DNA from: CAWDZK01 sp963726615
Lineage (GTDB): Bacteria; Actinomycetota; Actinomycetes; JACCUZ01
Direction of reading: 5' to 3'
Assembly (NCBI GenBank): GCA_963726615.1
Contig: CAVSCX010000011.1
Location: 744,001-808,000, forward strand
DNA length: 64,000 bases
Each line of letters begins with the position of its first letter. Within the stretch, counting starts at the first letter, position 1. The notes under the pieces were generated by a model. It was not told the DNA's origin. It saw only the letters and a program-made list of their open reading frames with translations, and did no database searches. Position numbers and translations under genes: made by a program. Below, one piece after another: positions 16,660 to 25,318 of this stretch.

Positions 16660-18207
16660 TCAGCCGACCGCCACCTGGGTCGACGACCAGCCCGTGGCAC
16701 CGCGGGGGTACGGCGGCGTCCGCCGCTCGGGCTGCACGGCGCCGGTGCTGTCCGTCGCGCGGACCTCCAGTGTGTGGCTGCCGGGGGTGGCGTCCCACTC
16801 CCAGACCCACTGCCGCCAGGTGTCGGCCGAGGGAACGTCCGCGAGCCGGGCGGCCGACCAGCGGCCGCCGTCGACCCGCACCTCGACCGTGTCGATACCG
16901 CGGTGCTGCGCCCAGGCCACCCCGGCGACAGCGACCCGGCCTGCGTTCAGCTTGGCGAACGGGCTCGGCGTGTCGATCCGCGACATCGTGAGGACGGGCG
17001 CCCGGCCGGCCCAGCCGCGCTGCACCCAGTAGGGCGTCTCCCTGTCGAACCGGGTCAGCTCGATGTCGGTCAGCCACTTCATCGCGGACACGTAGCCGTA
17101 CAGACCGGGCACCACCATCCGCACCGGGAAGCCGTGCTCGGCCGGCAACGGCTCGCCGTTCATCCCGACCGCGAGCAGCGCGTCGCGGCCGTCCATCACC
17201 ACCGCCGTCGGGGTGCCGATCGTGAAACCGTCGGTGGACGTGCTCAGGAGCATGTCGGCGTCGGGGTGCACACCTGCCTCGGCCAACAGGTCGGCCAGCC
17301 GCGCGCCCAGCCAGCGGGCGTTGCCGGCCAGGTAGCCGCCGACCTCGTTCGAGACGCAGGTCAGCGTGATGTCGCGCTCGACGAGGTCGCGTGCCAGGAG
17401 CTTGTCGAAGGTCAGCTCGATCTCCCTGTCGACCATGCCGTGGACCCTCAGGCGCCAGCTCTCCGCGGGCACCTGCGGCACGAGCAGGGAGGTGTCGATC
17501 CGGTAGAAGTCGCCGTTCGGGGTGCGGAACGGGCTCAGCCCGGGGATCGCCAGCTCCGACCCCGGCGGGAGCGGGACGCCAGGCAGCGCCGGAGCGGGGA
17601 GCCGCACCGCTGCCCGCGAGGCCGTCACCGACGTACGCCGTGCGGTGACCACCCGGCCGACCGTGCCTGCCACGAGCGAGCCCGCGGCGACCCAGAGCCC
17701 GGTGACCAGCAGCCGCCTGCGGCGTGCGTCCACGCCGACCGGAGCCACCACGACGCCGCCGGTGGTCGCCCCGGCCGGGACCGTGAGCGGTCGCAGCAGC
17801 CGGAGCAGCGCGAACGAGCCGGCGACGGCTCCGACGAGCGAAGGGGCCGCGTCGAGGGTCATGGCGTCGGGGCGGGTGGCGGCCGCCAGCGCGGCGACCG
17901 CGCCGAGGGTCGCCACCCCGGCGAGCCCGACGATGCGGTGGCGGACCGCGACTGCCCCCGTGGCCACCGCGAGCAGCAGCAGCACCGTCACGATCGACGC
18001 GAGCAGCACCGCCTTGTCGTGGGTGCCGAACGCGCCCACCGCCCACTCGCGCAACCAGGTCGGCGTCAGGTCGACGACGTTCCCGCCGACCGCCACCACC
18101 GGTGACGCCTCCGGCCGGACGAACGCGGCCGAGAGCTCTGCGGCGGCCAGGGCCGTGAGGGCCGCGAGGGCACCGGCCAGGCCGCCGAGAAGTCGGCGGT
18201 GCGGCAT
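16660..18207 (-). CDS. Membrane-anchored molybdopterin oxidoreductase, sulfite-oxidase family (copy 1)
   Basis: 515 residues from the ATG at 18207, chosen because GGAGAGG precedes it and because it aligns with the start of its paralogue; an ATG at 18231 is possible. Same architecture as the neighbouring copy: five transmembrane helices, a molybdopterin domain with the Mo-ligand Cys in TLTCVSNEVGG (about 284) and a C-terminal beta domain. Long blocks such as GMNGEPLPAEHGFPVRMVVP are shared with the second copy, while the membrane part has diverged. It is upstream of its duplicate and divergent from a carotenoid desaturase. Confidence 0.87.
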   Translation of the reverse strand: MPHRRLLGGLAGALAALTALAAAELSAAFVRPEASPVVAVGGNVVDLTPTWLREWAVGAFGTHDKAVLLASIVTVLLLLAVATGAVAVRHRIVGLAGVATLGAVAALAAATRPDAMTLDAAPSLVGAVAGSFALLRLLRPLTVPAGATTGGVVVAPVGVDARRRRLLVTGLWVAAGSLVAGTVGRVVTARRTSVTASRAAVRLPAPALPGVPLPPGSELAIPGLSPFRTPNGDFYRIDTSLLVPQVPAESWRLRVHGMVDREIELTFDKLLARDLVERDITLTCVSNEVGGYLAGNARWLGARLADLLAEAGVHPDADMLLSTSTDGFTIGTPTAVVMDGRDALLAVGMNGEPLPAEHGFPVRMVVPGLYGYVSAMKWLTDIELTRFDRETPYWVQRGWAGRAPVLTMSRIDTPSPFAKLNAGRVAVAGVAWAQHRGIDTVEVRVDGGRWSAARLADVPSADTWRQWVWEWDATPGSHTLEVRATDSTGAVQPERRTPPYPRGATGWSSTQVAVG

Positions 18208-18284
18208 GACCTCTCCGGTCGGGCCCGTCATGCCTCCGATGGTGCCTCGGTGGGCCGCCGAAAGCGCATGACGTCACGGGTTCG

Positions 18285-18290
18285 TAAGGT
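18285..18290 (+). promoter_or_regulatory. -10 element, probable leaderless promoter of the desaturase at 18299
   Basis: TAAGGT ends 8 nt before the GTG at 18299, with no ribosome-binding site. Confidence 0.5.
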
Positions 18291-18298
18291 CCTCACCC

Positions 18299-19804
18299 GT
18301 GGCGCGGGTCGTGGTTGTCGGTGCCGGCATGGGTGGGATGGCGGCCGCTGCCCGGCTGGCGACGCTGGGGCACCACGTCGTGGTCTGCGAGCAGGCCGGC
18401 ACCTGGGGCGGCAAGCTCGGGACCTGGTCCCGGGACGGATTCACCTTCGACACCGGGCCGTCGTTGCTCACCCTTCCCGCCGTGTACCGCGACCTGTTCG
18501 TCACGACCGGCGCGCCGCTGGAGGACAGCGTCGAGCTGCTCCCGGTCGACCCGGTCGCCCGCTACCGGTTCCCCGCGGTCGGCCGGCACCCGGTCACCTG
18601 GCTGGAGGTCCCCAACGCCTCGACGGCCCGGCTGCGGTCCGCGCTCGGCACCGCCCTGGGCGAGGGGGCCGGCGCGGACTGGGACCGGCTGATGCAGCGG
18701 GCCCATCAGGTCTGGCAGCTGACCCGGGGGCCGTTCCTCGAGTCCCCGCTCACCGGCCCCCGCGACCTGGCGCGGCTTGCCCGGCGCCCGGTCGACGTAC
18801 GCACCGTCGCTCCCTGGCGAAGCCTGCGCGGACTCGGCCGCAGGCAGCTGCGCGACCCCCGCCTGCGGATGCTCCTCGACCGGTACGCCACCTACGCCGG
18901 GTCGGACCCGCGCCGGGCGCCGGCGGCCCTTGCCGTCGTGCCGTACGTCGAGCAGACCTTCGGCGGCTGGTACGTCGCGGGCGGGCTGCGCCGGCTCGGT
19001 GCGGCGGTGCACGACCGGATGCTCGAGCGGGGCGCCGTCCTGCGCACCAACGCCACGGTCACGTCGGTGGTGGTGGAGGCGGGCCGGGTCGCCGGGGTCC
19101 TGCTGGCCGACGGCGAGCGGGTGCCGGCCGACGTGGTCGTGTGCAACGCCGATGCCGGACAGCTGTACGGCGACCTGCTCCCGCACTCGCTCACCGGCCC
19201 TGCGCGACGCCGCCTACGGCGGGCCACTCCGTCGCTCTCGGGCTTCGTCCTGCTGCTCGCGCTCCGCGGACGCACGCCGGGACATGCGCACCACACGGTG
19301 CTGTTCCCGGACGACTACGACGCGGAGTTCGACGCGGTGTTCGGCCGGCGCGCGCGACCGGTGGACGACCCGACCGTCTACGTCAGCGCACCGGACGACC
19401 CGGCGCTGCGCCCGGACGATGACCACGAGGCCTGGTTCGTGCTCGTCAACGCACCCCGGCACGGTGCCGGTCGCGGGGCCGTCGACTGGGCCCGGGACGG
19501 GCTCGCCGCGTCGTACGCCGACCGGGTGCTCGACGTCATGGCACGTCGCGGGCTCGACGTGCGCGACCGGGTGCTGTGGCGCGAGGTGCGCACCCCTGCC
19601 GACCTCGAGCTGTCCACGCGCTCGCCAGGCGGCGCGATCTACGGGACGTCCTCGAACGGCGCTCGAGCCGCGTTCCTCCGGCCGGCCAACGCCGGACCGG
19701 TGCCCGGGCTGTTCCTCGTCGGCGGGTCGGCCCACCCCGGCGGCGGGCTCCCCCTCGTCGGCCTGTCGGCCGCGATCGTCGCCGGGCTCGTGGGGCCGGC
19801 CTGA
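18299..19804 (+). CDS. Phytoene-desaturase-family oxidoreductase (CrtI/CrtD-like)
   Basis: 501 residues. FAD-binding motif VVVVGAGMGGMAAAARLATLG at residues 4-24, then the CrtI-type signatures GGKLGTWSRDGFTFDTGPSLLTLP and, near the C-terminus, GLFLVGGSAHPGGGLPLVGLSA. It differs substantially from the canonical crtI at 23479. The SAHPGGGLPLV motif is typical of CrtD/CrtQ-like enzymes acting late in the pathway, for example on hydroxylated or 3,4-positions. It precedes the crtE-crtI-crtB block by about 2.6 kb. Assignment as a 3,4-desaturase is inference. Confidence 0.78.
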   Translation: MARVVVVGAGMGGMAAAARLATLGHHVVVCEQAGTWGGKLGTWSRDGFTFDTGPSLLTLPAVYRDLFVTTGAPLEDSVELLPVDPVARYRFPAVGRHPVTWLEVPNASTARLRSALGTALGEGAGADWDRLMQRAHQVWQLTRGPFLESPLTGPRDLARLARRPVDVRTVAPWRSLRGLGRRQLRDPRLRMLLDRYATYAGSDPRRAPAALAVVPYVEQTFGGWYVAGGLRRLGAAVHDRMLERGAVLRTNATVTSVVVEAGRVAGVLLADGERVPADVVVCNADAGQLYGDLLPHSLTGPARRRLRRATPSLSGFVLLLALRGRTPGHAHHTVLFPDDYDAEFDAVFGRRARPVDDPTVYVSAPDDPALRPDDDHEAWFVLVNAPRHGAGRGAVDWARDGLAASYADRVLDVMARRGLDVRDRVLWREVRTPADLELSTRSPGGAIYGTSSNGARAAFLRPANAGPVPGLFLVGGSAHPGGGLPLVGLSAAIVAGLVGPA

Positions 19805-19899
19805 CCCCGCCCCACCGTGTCAGGTGAGGTTCAGCGAGTGCGTCGCATCCTGGTGGCCCGAGCGCACGACACGAGCGAGCACACCCGAGGGAGACCGAC

Positions 19900-20634
19900 A
19901 TGAGGACTGCGAAGACGGCAGCGTGGGGCGCGGCCCTGGCGCTGGCGACCGGCACGATCGCCGCGGCAACGGTCGGTGTCGGCAACGCCGCCGGACCCGC
20001 ACCGTCCGGCCCGATCGCCAAGGCGAAATTCACGAACCCGCAGCAGAACCCGTACTTCCCGCTCGAGCCCGGGACCGTCTTCCGCTACCGCGGTCACGAG
20101 GGCGGACAGAAGCTCGTCGAGAAGCTCACCGTCACCGACCGCACCCGCAAGATCCAGGGCGTTCGCACCACGGTCATCCGCGACGTGATCCGCCGGGCCG
20201 ACGGCTCGATCGCGGAGAAGACGCACGACTGGTACGCCGCGGACAACAAGGGCAACGTCTGGTACCTCGGCGAGAAGACGGCGACCTACACGAAGGACGG
20301 CACCGTCGAGAGCCGGGACGGGACCTGGATGGCCGGGCGGGACGGCGCCGTCGCCGGCCTGATCATGCCGGCGAAACCGCGGCCGGCAAAGGCCTACCGG
20401 CAGGAGTTCTACCCCGGTCAGGCAGAGGACCAGGCCTGGATCGTGTCGAACAACGAGAGCACGACAGTGCCCTACGGCGCGGTGCAGGACGTGTTGCGCA
20501 GCTACGAGTGGACCCGGCTCGAGAAGGGCGTCGTGTCGGTGAAGTTCTACGCCCCGGGGCTGGGGATCGTGCGCGAGGGCGACGTCGCCGGTGGCGACGA
20601 GGTGTTCGAGCTCGTCTCGGTCAGCCGCCCGTAG
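19900..20634 (+). CDS. Secreted protein of unknown function
   Basis: 244 residues with a Sec-type signal peptide (basic MRTAKTAAW, then an Ala-rich core ending near GNAAG). The mature part is hydrophilic with alternating beta-like stretches (FPLEPGTVFRYRGHEGGQKLVEKLTVTDRT, DWYAADNKGNVWYLGE, YGAVQDVLRSYEWTRLEKGVVSVKFYAPGLGIVREGD). It resembles a family of actinobacterial exported proteins with no known activity. No metal or catalytic motif is obvious. It lies between the CrtD-like gene and a strong terminator, so it is probably a single-gene unit. Confidence 0.75.
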   Translation: MRTAKTAAWGAALALATGTIAAATVGVGNAAGPAPSGPIAKAKFTNPQQNPYFPLEPGTVFRYRGHEGGQKLVEKLTVTDRTRKIQGVRTTVIRDVIRRADGSIAEKTHDWYAADNKGNVWYLGEKTATYTKDGTVESRDGTWMAGRDGAVAGLIMPAKPRPAKAYRQEFYPGQAEDQAWIVSNNESTTVPYGAVQDVLRSYEWTRLEKGVVSVKFYAPGLGIVREGDVAGGDEVFELVSVSRP

Positions 20635-20650
20635 CCACGCTGACGGTCGC

Positions 20651-20687
20651 GGACCGTGGCGCGCCCGCCCCCGGCGCGCCACGGTCC
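20651..20687. terminator. Bidirectional terminator hairpin
   Basis: Perfect 15-bp stem (20651-20665 with 20673-20687) and a 7-nt loop, between the convergent secreted-protein and CDP-alcohol phosphotransferase genes. Confidence 0.82.
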
Positions 20688-20694
20688 GGCTCTG

Positions 20695-21366
20695 TCACCG
20701 CAGCCTGCGGCGCACGACCCGGCCCAGCTGCACCAGGCCGACGATCCCGAGGCCGGCCCAGGCAGCCGCGCCGAGGTCGGGCCACGGGTCGCCGAGAGCG
20801 GCGCCCGCCGCGAGGAAGGCTGACGTCACGATCACCCGGGTCGGCCGCTCCCACACCGTGACGACGCCGACCTCGGACATGCCGGCCACGCCGGCGCGGG
20901 CGCGCAGGTACTCGAGCAGCAGCATCAGCGCTGCACCGGCAGCGCACGTCGCCGGGTCGGCGCCGGCGAGCAGCAGCGCCAGCACGAACGCGAGATCCCC
21001 CACCCGGTCGGCCACCGAGTCCAGGACGGCACCCCAGGCGGTCGCCCGTCCGGTGAGGACCGCCACCGCCCCGTCGAGGCTGTCCAGCAAGCCCGAGAGC
21101 ACGACAAGCAGTGCCGCCAGTGCGAGCCAGCGGCCACCCTCGGCGGCCGGCCACAACGCCGTGACGGCCACCAGTACGCCCGTTCCGGTGACCAGGTCCG
21201 GAGGCGTCCCTGCCGCGGCGAGGGGTCGGGCCATCGCGTACGAGCCGGTGAGCCAGCGGTGTACCAGGGCGTTGCTGCGCGGGTCGTACCCGCCGTGCAG
21301 CCGCTGCCACTCGTCGAGGTACTCCTCGCGACGTGTCAGCCGCTCGCCACCGCCTCCGGAGCCCAC
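20695..21366 (-). CDS. CDP-alcohol phosphatidyltransferase family membrane protein
   Basis: 223 residues from a GTG at 21366. The CDP-OH-P motif is recognisable as LDSLDGAVAVLTGRATAWGA followed by VLDSVADRVGD, giving the DG...G...D...D metal-binding frame; the Arg usual after DGxxA is Val here. About six membrane helices. Such enzymes transfer a phospho-alcohol from a CDP-lipid in phospholipid synthesis; substrate unknown. It starts 13 bp after metF on the same strand and is probably co-transcribed. The relaxed motif leaves open that it is a diverged, non-phosphatidyl enzyme. Confidence 0.78.
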   Translation of the reverse strand: MGSGGGGERLTRREEYLDEWQRLHGGYDPRSNALVHRWLTGSYAMARPLAAAGTPPDLVTGTGVLVAVTALWPAAEGGRWLALAALLVVLSGLLDSLDGAVAVLTGRATAWGAVLDSVADRVGDLAFVLALLLAGADPATCAAGAALMLLLEYLRARAGVAGMSEVGVVTVWERPTRVIVTSAFLAAGAALGDPWPDLGAAAWAGLGIVGLVQLGRVVRRRLR

Positions 21367-21379
21367 GGCCGACAGGTCG

Positions 21380-22318
21380 TCAGGAGCGGTCGGCGAGGCC
21401 GAGGTTGCGGTAGATCTCGCGGGTCGCGGTCGAGGTGTTGAGCGTGATGAAGTGCAGTCCCGGGACCCCCTCGTCGAGCAGCCGCGTGCACAGCTCGGTC
21501 GCGGCCTCGACGCCGATACGGCGCATCTGCTCGGTGTCGTCCTCGGCGGCGTGCAAGCGCGCGGCGAGGTCGGGCGGGAAGGCAGCGTTCGAGAGCTTGG
21601 CGAACCGCTCGATCTGCCGGACGTTGGTGGCGGGCATGATGCCCGGGATGATCGGCACGTCGCAGCCGGCCGCGGCGACCCGGTCCCGCAGCCGGAGGTA
21701 GTCCTCGGCCCGGAAGAACATCTGGGTGATCGCGTAGTCGGCCCCTGCACGCACCTTCTGCACGAAGTACCTGACGTCGGTGTCCCAGTCCGGCGAGCGC
21801 GGGTGCATCTCCGGGAACGCCGCGACGCCGACGCTGAAGTCGCCCGACGCCTTGAGCAGCCGGACCAGGTCCTCGGCGTAGCCGACCCCGTCGGGGTGCT
21901 GAACCCAGTCGGCGGTGGGGTCCCCCGGCGGGTCCCCGCGCAGTGCGAGCACGTTGCGCACACCCGCGGCGGCGTACTGGCCGATGATGTGTCGCAGCTC
22001 GGCCGCGGAGTGGTCGACCGCGGTGAAGTGCCCGACCGGCATCAGCGTCGTGTCGGTGGCGATCCGGCCGGTCATGTCCACGGTGCGTTCGCGGGTCGAT
22101 CCGCCGGCACCGTAGGTGACCGACACGAAGGTCGGCCGCAGCGCCTCGAGCTCGCGCAACGTGACCCAGAGCTTCCGCTCGCCCTCCTCGGTCTTGGGCG
22201 GGAAGAACTCGAAGGAGTACGAGGGCCGTCCGGCTGCCAGCAGCTCACCGAGGGACGGCGAGCGGCGGGGCATCACGCTGGCGCGCGACCACGGGTCACG
22301 GGACGGCGCAGCGGTCAT
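21380..22318 (-). CDS. metF: Methylenetetrahydrofolate reductase
   Basis: 312 residues. It reduces 5,10-methylene-THF to 5-methyl-THF for methionine synthesis. Conserved blocks are YSFEFFPPKTEEGE (catalytic Glu and start of the barrel), FVSVTYGAGGSTR, NVLALRGDPPG, ADYAITQMFF and IIPGIMPATN. Length and motifs are standard for bacterial MetF. A -10 element 6 nt before the ATG suggests a leaderless transcript, divergent from crtE. The metF-idsA/crtE pairing mirrors M. tuberculosis Rv2172c-Rv2173. Confidence 0.93.
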   Translation of the reverse strand: MTAAPSRDPWSRASVMPRRSPSLGELLAAGRPSYSFEFFPPKTEEGERKLWVTLRELEALRPTFVSVTYGAGGSTRERTVDMTGRIATDTTLMPVGHFTAVDHSAAELRHIIGQYAAAGVRNVLALRGDPPGDPTADWVQHPDGVGYAEDLVRLLKASGDFSVGVAAFPEMHPRSPDWDTDVRYFVQKVRAGADYAITQMFFRAEDYLRLRDRVAAAGCDVPIIPGIMPATNVRQIERFAKLSNAAFPPDLAARLHAAEDDTEQMRRIGVEAATELCTRLLDEGVPGLHFITLNTSTATREIYRNLGLADRS

Positions 22319-22324
22319 GTCCCG

Positions 22325-22330
22325 AGGCTA
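22325..22330 (-). promoter_or_regulatory. -10 element, leaderless promoter of metF
   Basis: TAGCCT on the reverse strand ends 6 nt before the metF ATG. Confidence 0.6.
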
Positions 22331-22396
22331 ACCGGCCCGCGCATCCGCCCCGGGGTCCGGACCGGAAGACGGGACGTGCCCGTACGCTCATCAGGT

Positions 22397-23479
22397 GTGA
22401 CGCCCGCACCCGCCCCGCTGCCGCTCGAGGCGGACGACCTGCGCGGACGCGTCGACAAGACCCTCGCCGACCTGCTGGCCCGGCAGGTGGACGTCCTCGA
22501 CGGTGTCGGCGACGAGCTCGCCCCCGTGATGGAGGCGATCAGCGACCTGCTCGGCGGCGGCAAGCGCCTGCGCCCCGCGTTCTGCTACTGGGGCTGGCGC
22601 GGCGCCGGCGGTGCGGACTGCCCCGAGATCGTCTCGGTCGCCGCGGCGCTGGAGCTGTTCCAGGCCGCGGCCCTCGTCCACGACGACGTGATGGACGGCA
22701 GCGACACCCGGCGCGGCCACCCGGCCGTGCACCGCCGGATCGCCGCCCTGCACCGGCGGCACCGGTGGCTCGGGTCGTCCGAGGCGTTCGGGGTCGCCGG
22801 GGCGATCCTGGCCGGCGACCTCTGCCTGTCCTGGTGCGACGAGGCGTACGCCGGCTCGGGGCTGCCGCCGGAGGCACTGCTGCGCGGTCGGCGGGTGTTC
22901 GACCGGATGCGCACCGAGCTGATGTGCGGGCAGTACCTGGACATGCTCGAGTCCGCTCAGGTGTCGACGACCGTCGAGCGGGCCCGGCACGTCATCCTCT
23001 ACAAGTCGGCCAAGTACTCCGTGGTCCAGCCGCTGCTGCTCGGCGGCACCCTGGCCGGCGCGCCCGAGTCGATGCTCGCGACGTACGACGCCTACGGGCG
23101 CTCGCTCGGCGAGGCCTTCCAGCTGCGCGACGACGTGCTCGGCGTCTTCGGCGACCCGGCGGTCACGGGCAAGCCGGCCGGCGACGACCTGCGCGAGGGG
23201 AAGAGGACGGTTCTCGTCGCCCTGACGCTCGAGCGCTGCTCTCCGGCCGACGCCGCCCTGGTGCGGACCGGCCTCGGGGACCCTCACCTCGGCGCCGAGG
23301 GAGTCGACGCGATGCGCGCGGTCATCGTCGACAGCGGCGCCCTCGCGGCGGTCGAGGAGCTGATCGCCGAACAGTCGGCGCGGGCCACGGCCAGCCTCGC
23401 CGCCGCGGACGACATCACCGAGCCGGCCCGGGACGTGCTCGGACAGCTTGTCGCGGCGGCGACGACGCGGGCGCTCTGA
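22397..23479 (+). CDS. crtE: Polyprenyl (geranylgeranyl) diphosphate synthase
   Basis: 360 residues starting at GTG. Trans-isoprenyl diphosphate synthase that makes the C20 precursor of carotenoids from FPP/IPP units. The first Asp-rich motif is DDVMD at 96-100; GGGKRLRPAF precedes it. The second motif is the actinobacterial form FQLRDDVLGVFGD. Immediate coupling to crtI (TGATG, 1-bp overlap) supports carotenoid rather than respiratory-quinone use, though idsA-type housekeeping function is not excluded. Confidence 0.9.
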   Translation: MTPAPAPLPLEADDLRGRVDKTLADLLARQVDVLDGVGDELAPVMEAISDLLGGGKRLRPAFCYWGWRGAGGADCPEIVSVAAALELFQAAALVHDDVMDGSDTRRGHPAVHRRIAALHRRHRWLGSSEAFGVAGAILAGDLCLSWCDEAYAGSGLPPEALLRGRRVFDRMRTELMCGQYLDMLESAQVSTTVERARHVILYKSAKYSVVQPLLLGGTLAGAPESMLATYDAYGRSLGEAFQLRDDVLGVFGDPAVTGKPAGDDLREGKRTVLVALTLERCSPADAALVRTGLGDPHLGAEGVDAMRAVIVDSGALAAVEELIAEQSARATASLAAADDITEPARDVLGQLVAAATTRAL

Positions 23480-24966
23480 TGCGCACCGTCGCGGGCCCGT
23501 CCGACCACGTCGTCGTCGTCGGGGCCGGGCTCGGCGGGCTGTCCGCCGCGCTGCGGCTGGCGGGCGCCGGCCGACGGGTGACTGTGCTGGAGCGCGAGGC
23601 CGTCCCCGGCGGGCGGGCCGGGCTGCTCGAGGACGGCGGCTACTCGTTCGACACCGGGCCGAGCGTGCTCACCATGCCCGACCTCATTGCGGACGCCCTG
23701 GACTGCGTCGGTGAGTCGATCGAGGACTGGCTCACGCTCGACCCGGTCGCGCCGCTGTACCGCGCGCAGTACGCCGACGGCTCCTCGCTCGACGTGCACG
23801 CTGACGTCGACGCGATGACGGACTCGATCGCCGCCCTCTGCGGGCCGGGCGAGGCCGCCGGCTACCGGCGGTTCGTCGAGTTCGTGTCCGAGCTCTACCG
23901 GCTGGAGATGCGCGACTTCATCGACCGCAACATCGACTCGCCGCTGTCCCTGGTGCGTCCGTCGCTGGCGAGGCTGGCCGCCCTGGGCGGGTTCCGCCGT
24001 CTCGCACCCAAGGTGGAGTCGTACCTCAAGGACGAGCGGACCCGGCGGGTGTTCTCCTTCCAGGCGATGTACGCCGGCCTGTCGCCGTACGACGCCCTGG
24101 CCATCTACGCCGTCATCGGCTACATGGACTCCGTCGCGGGGGTGTTCTTCCCCCGCGGCGGCATGCACGCGGTGCCCCGGGCGCTGGCCGGTGCGGCCGA
24201 GAAGCACGGCGTCGAGTTCCGCTACGGCGAGACGGTGAGCTCGGTCGAGACCCGTGGCGACCGGGCGGTGGCCGTCGTGACCGCGTCCGGGCTGCGGGTG
24301 CCCTGCGACGCGGTGGTCCTCAACCCGGACCTGCCCGAGGCCCGCCGGCTGCTGGGTCAGCCGCTCCGCCGGCGGTTGCGCTACTCGCCGTCGTGCTTCG
24401 TGCTGCTGGCCGGGTCGTCCGCGACGTTCCCGGGCAACGCGCACCACACGATCTCGTTCGGCCACGAGTGGCGGCGGGTGTTCGACGAGATCCTCGGCGG
24501 CCGGCTGATGAGCGACCCGTCGTTCCTCGTGACCTCGCCGTCCGTGTCAGACCCGTCGCTGGCGCCGGCCGGCAAGGCGTCGTACTACGTCCTGTTCCCG
24601 ACGCCGAACCTGGACGCGCCGCTCGACTGGCGCACCCTCGGGCCGCGCTACCTCGACGAGGTGGTCGCGACTGTCGAGGCGCGCGGGTGGCCGGGCTTCG
24701 ACGCGGGCCTGGAGGTGTCGCACGTGACGACGCCGCTGGACTGGCAGGCCCGGGGCATGGAGCGGGGCACGCCGTTCGCGGCGGCGCACACGTTCGGCCA
24801 GACCGGCCCGTTCCGGCCGCGCAACCTGTGGGGCGAGAACGTGGTCTTCGCCGGCTCCGGCACCCAGCCTGGTGTCGGCGTGCCGATGGTGCTGATCTCC
24901 GGTCGGCTGGCAGCCGAGCGCATCCTCGGTCCCGACCCGGCCTACCGCTCCCGCGCCTGGGTGTGA
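23479..24966 (+). CDS. crtI: Phytoene desaturase
   Basis: 495 residues. FAD motif VVVVGAGLGGLSAALRL near the N-terminus, followed by GGRAGLLEDGGYSFDTGPSVLTMP, which is highly typical of CrtI; the C-terminal flavin motif is NVVFAGSGTQPGVGVPMVLISGR. It desaturates phytoene stepwise towards lycopene at the membrane. The ATG overlaps the crtE stop by one base, so the two genes form a coupled pair. Of the three desaturase-family genes in the window this is the best match to canonical CrtI. Confidence 0.92.
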   Translation: MRTVAGPSDHVVVVGAGLGGLSAALRLAGAGRRVTVLEREAVPGGRAGLLEDGGYSFDTGPSVLTMPDLIADALDCVGESIEDWLTLDPVAPLYRAQYADGSSLDVHADVDAMTDSIAALCGPGEAAGYRRFVEFVSELYRLEMRDFIDRNIDSPLSLVRPSLARLAALGGFRRLAPKVESYLKDERTRRVFSFQAMYAGLSPYDALAIYAVIGYMDSVAGVFFPRGGMHAVPRALAGAAEKHGVEFRYGETVSSVETRGDRAVAVVTASGLRVPCDAVVLNPDLPEARRLLGQPLRRRLRYSPSCFVLLAGSSATFPGNAHHTISFGHEWRRVFDEILGGRLMSDPSFLVTSPSVSDPSLAPAGKASYYVLFPTPNLDAPLDWRTLGPRYLDEVVATVEARGWPGFDAGLEVSHVTTPLDWQARGMERGTPFAAAHTFGQTGPFRPRNLWGENVVFAGSGTQPGVGVPMVLISGRLAAERILGPDPAYRSRAWV

Positions 24967-25318
24967 CGGTGAGAGCCCGATGGTCAGGTGCTGCGCCATC
25001 GTGGTGCGGGTCTGCGCCGTGGCGGTGGCGTAGCGCGGCGTCGTCCAGTGCCACGCCGTCGTGGTGCGGGTCAGAGCGGCCGGTGAGGCGGCGGCGCGTG
25101 AGCCAGCGTCCGCGGCAGTCTCCGTCAGGCCACCTCGGTCTCACCCTCTGGGAGCGGAGTGCCTCGACCTCGTCGAGTGGCGCGTTCTTGCCTTTCTGTA
25201 CCGATAGAGAACTGCCACAACGCGCCACTCAGCGCGCCGGCGGCGGGAGAGCGGTGAACGGCGAGCGGGCGGGCAACCAGCTCCCCGTCCGAGCGCCCTT
25301 GCTCTCGCGGCCCCAGCG
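24967..25318. other. 352-bp spacer between crtI and crtB
   Basis: No gene recognised. It holds an imperfect direct repeat with a 60-bp offset (CGTGGTGCGGGTC ending at 25012 and 25072) and, further right, a 12-bp inverted repeat spanning 25175-25230. Lower-GC bases around 25185-25210 contrast with the flanks. It interrupts an otherwise compact carotenoid cluster and could be a remnant or a mobile-element scar; no transposase is present. Confidence 0.5.
25175..25230. repeat. Inverted repeat upstream of crtB
   Basis: GAGTGGCGCGTT (25175-25186) and its exact complement (25219-25230) flank a 32-nt, comparatively AT-rich core. It could be a terminator for crtI or a small palindromic repeat. Confidence 0.6.

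Noticed and set aside
14291..18207. SigK/anti-SigK locus
   Set aside because: The fasciclin plus molybdoenzyme pattern suggested it, but no sigma factor or RskA-like gene is in the window.
20591..23479. A single 962-codon frame covering the metF region and crtE
   Set aside because: Only the 3' part (from 22397) is coding (crtE). The rest is antisense to metF and the CDP-alcohol phosphotransferase gene.
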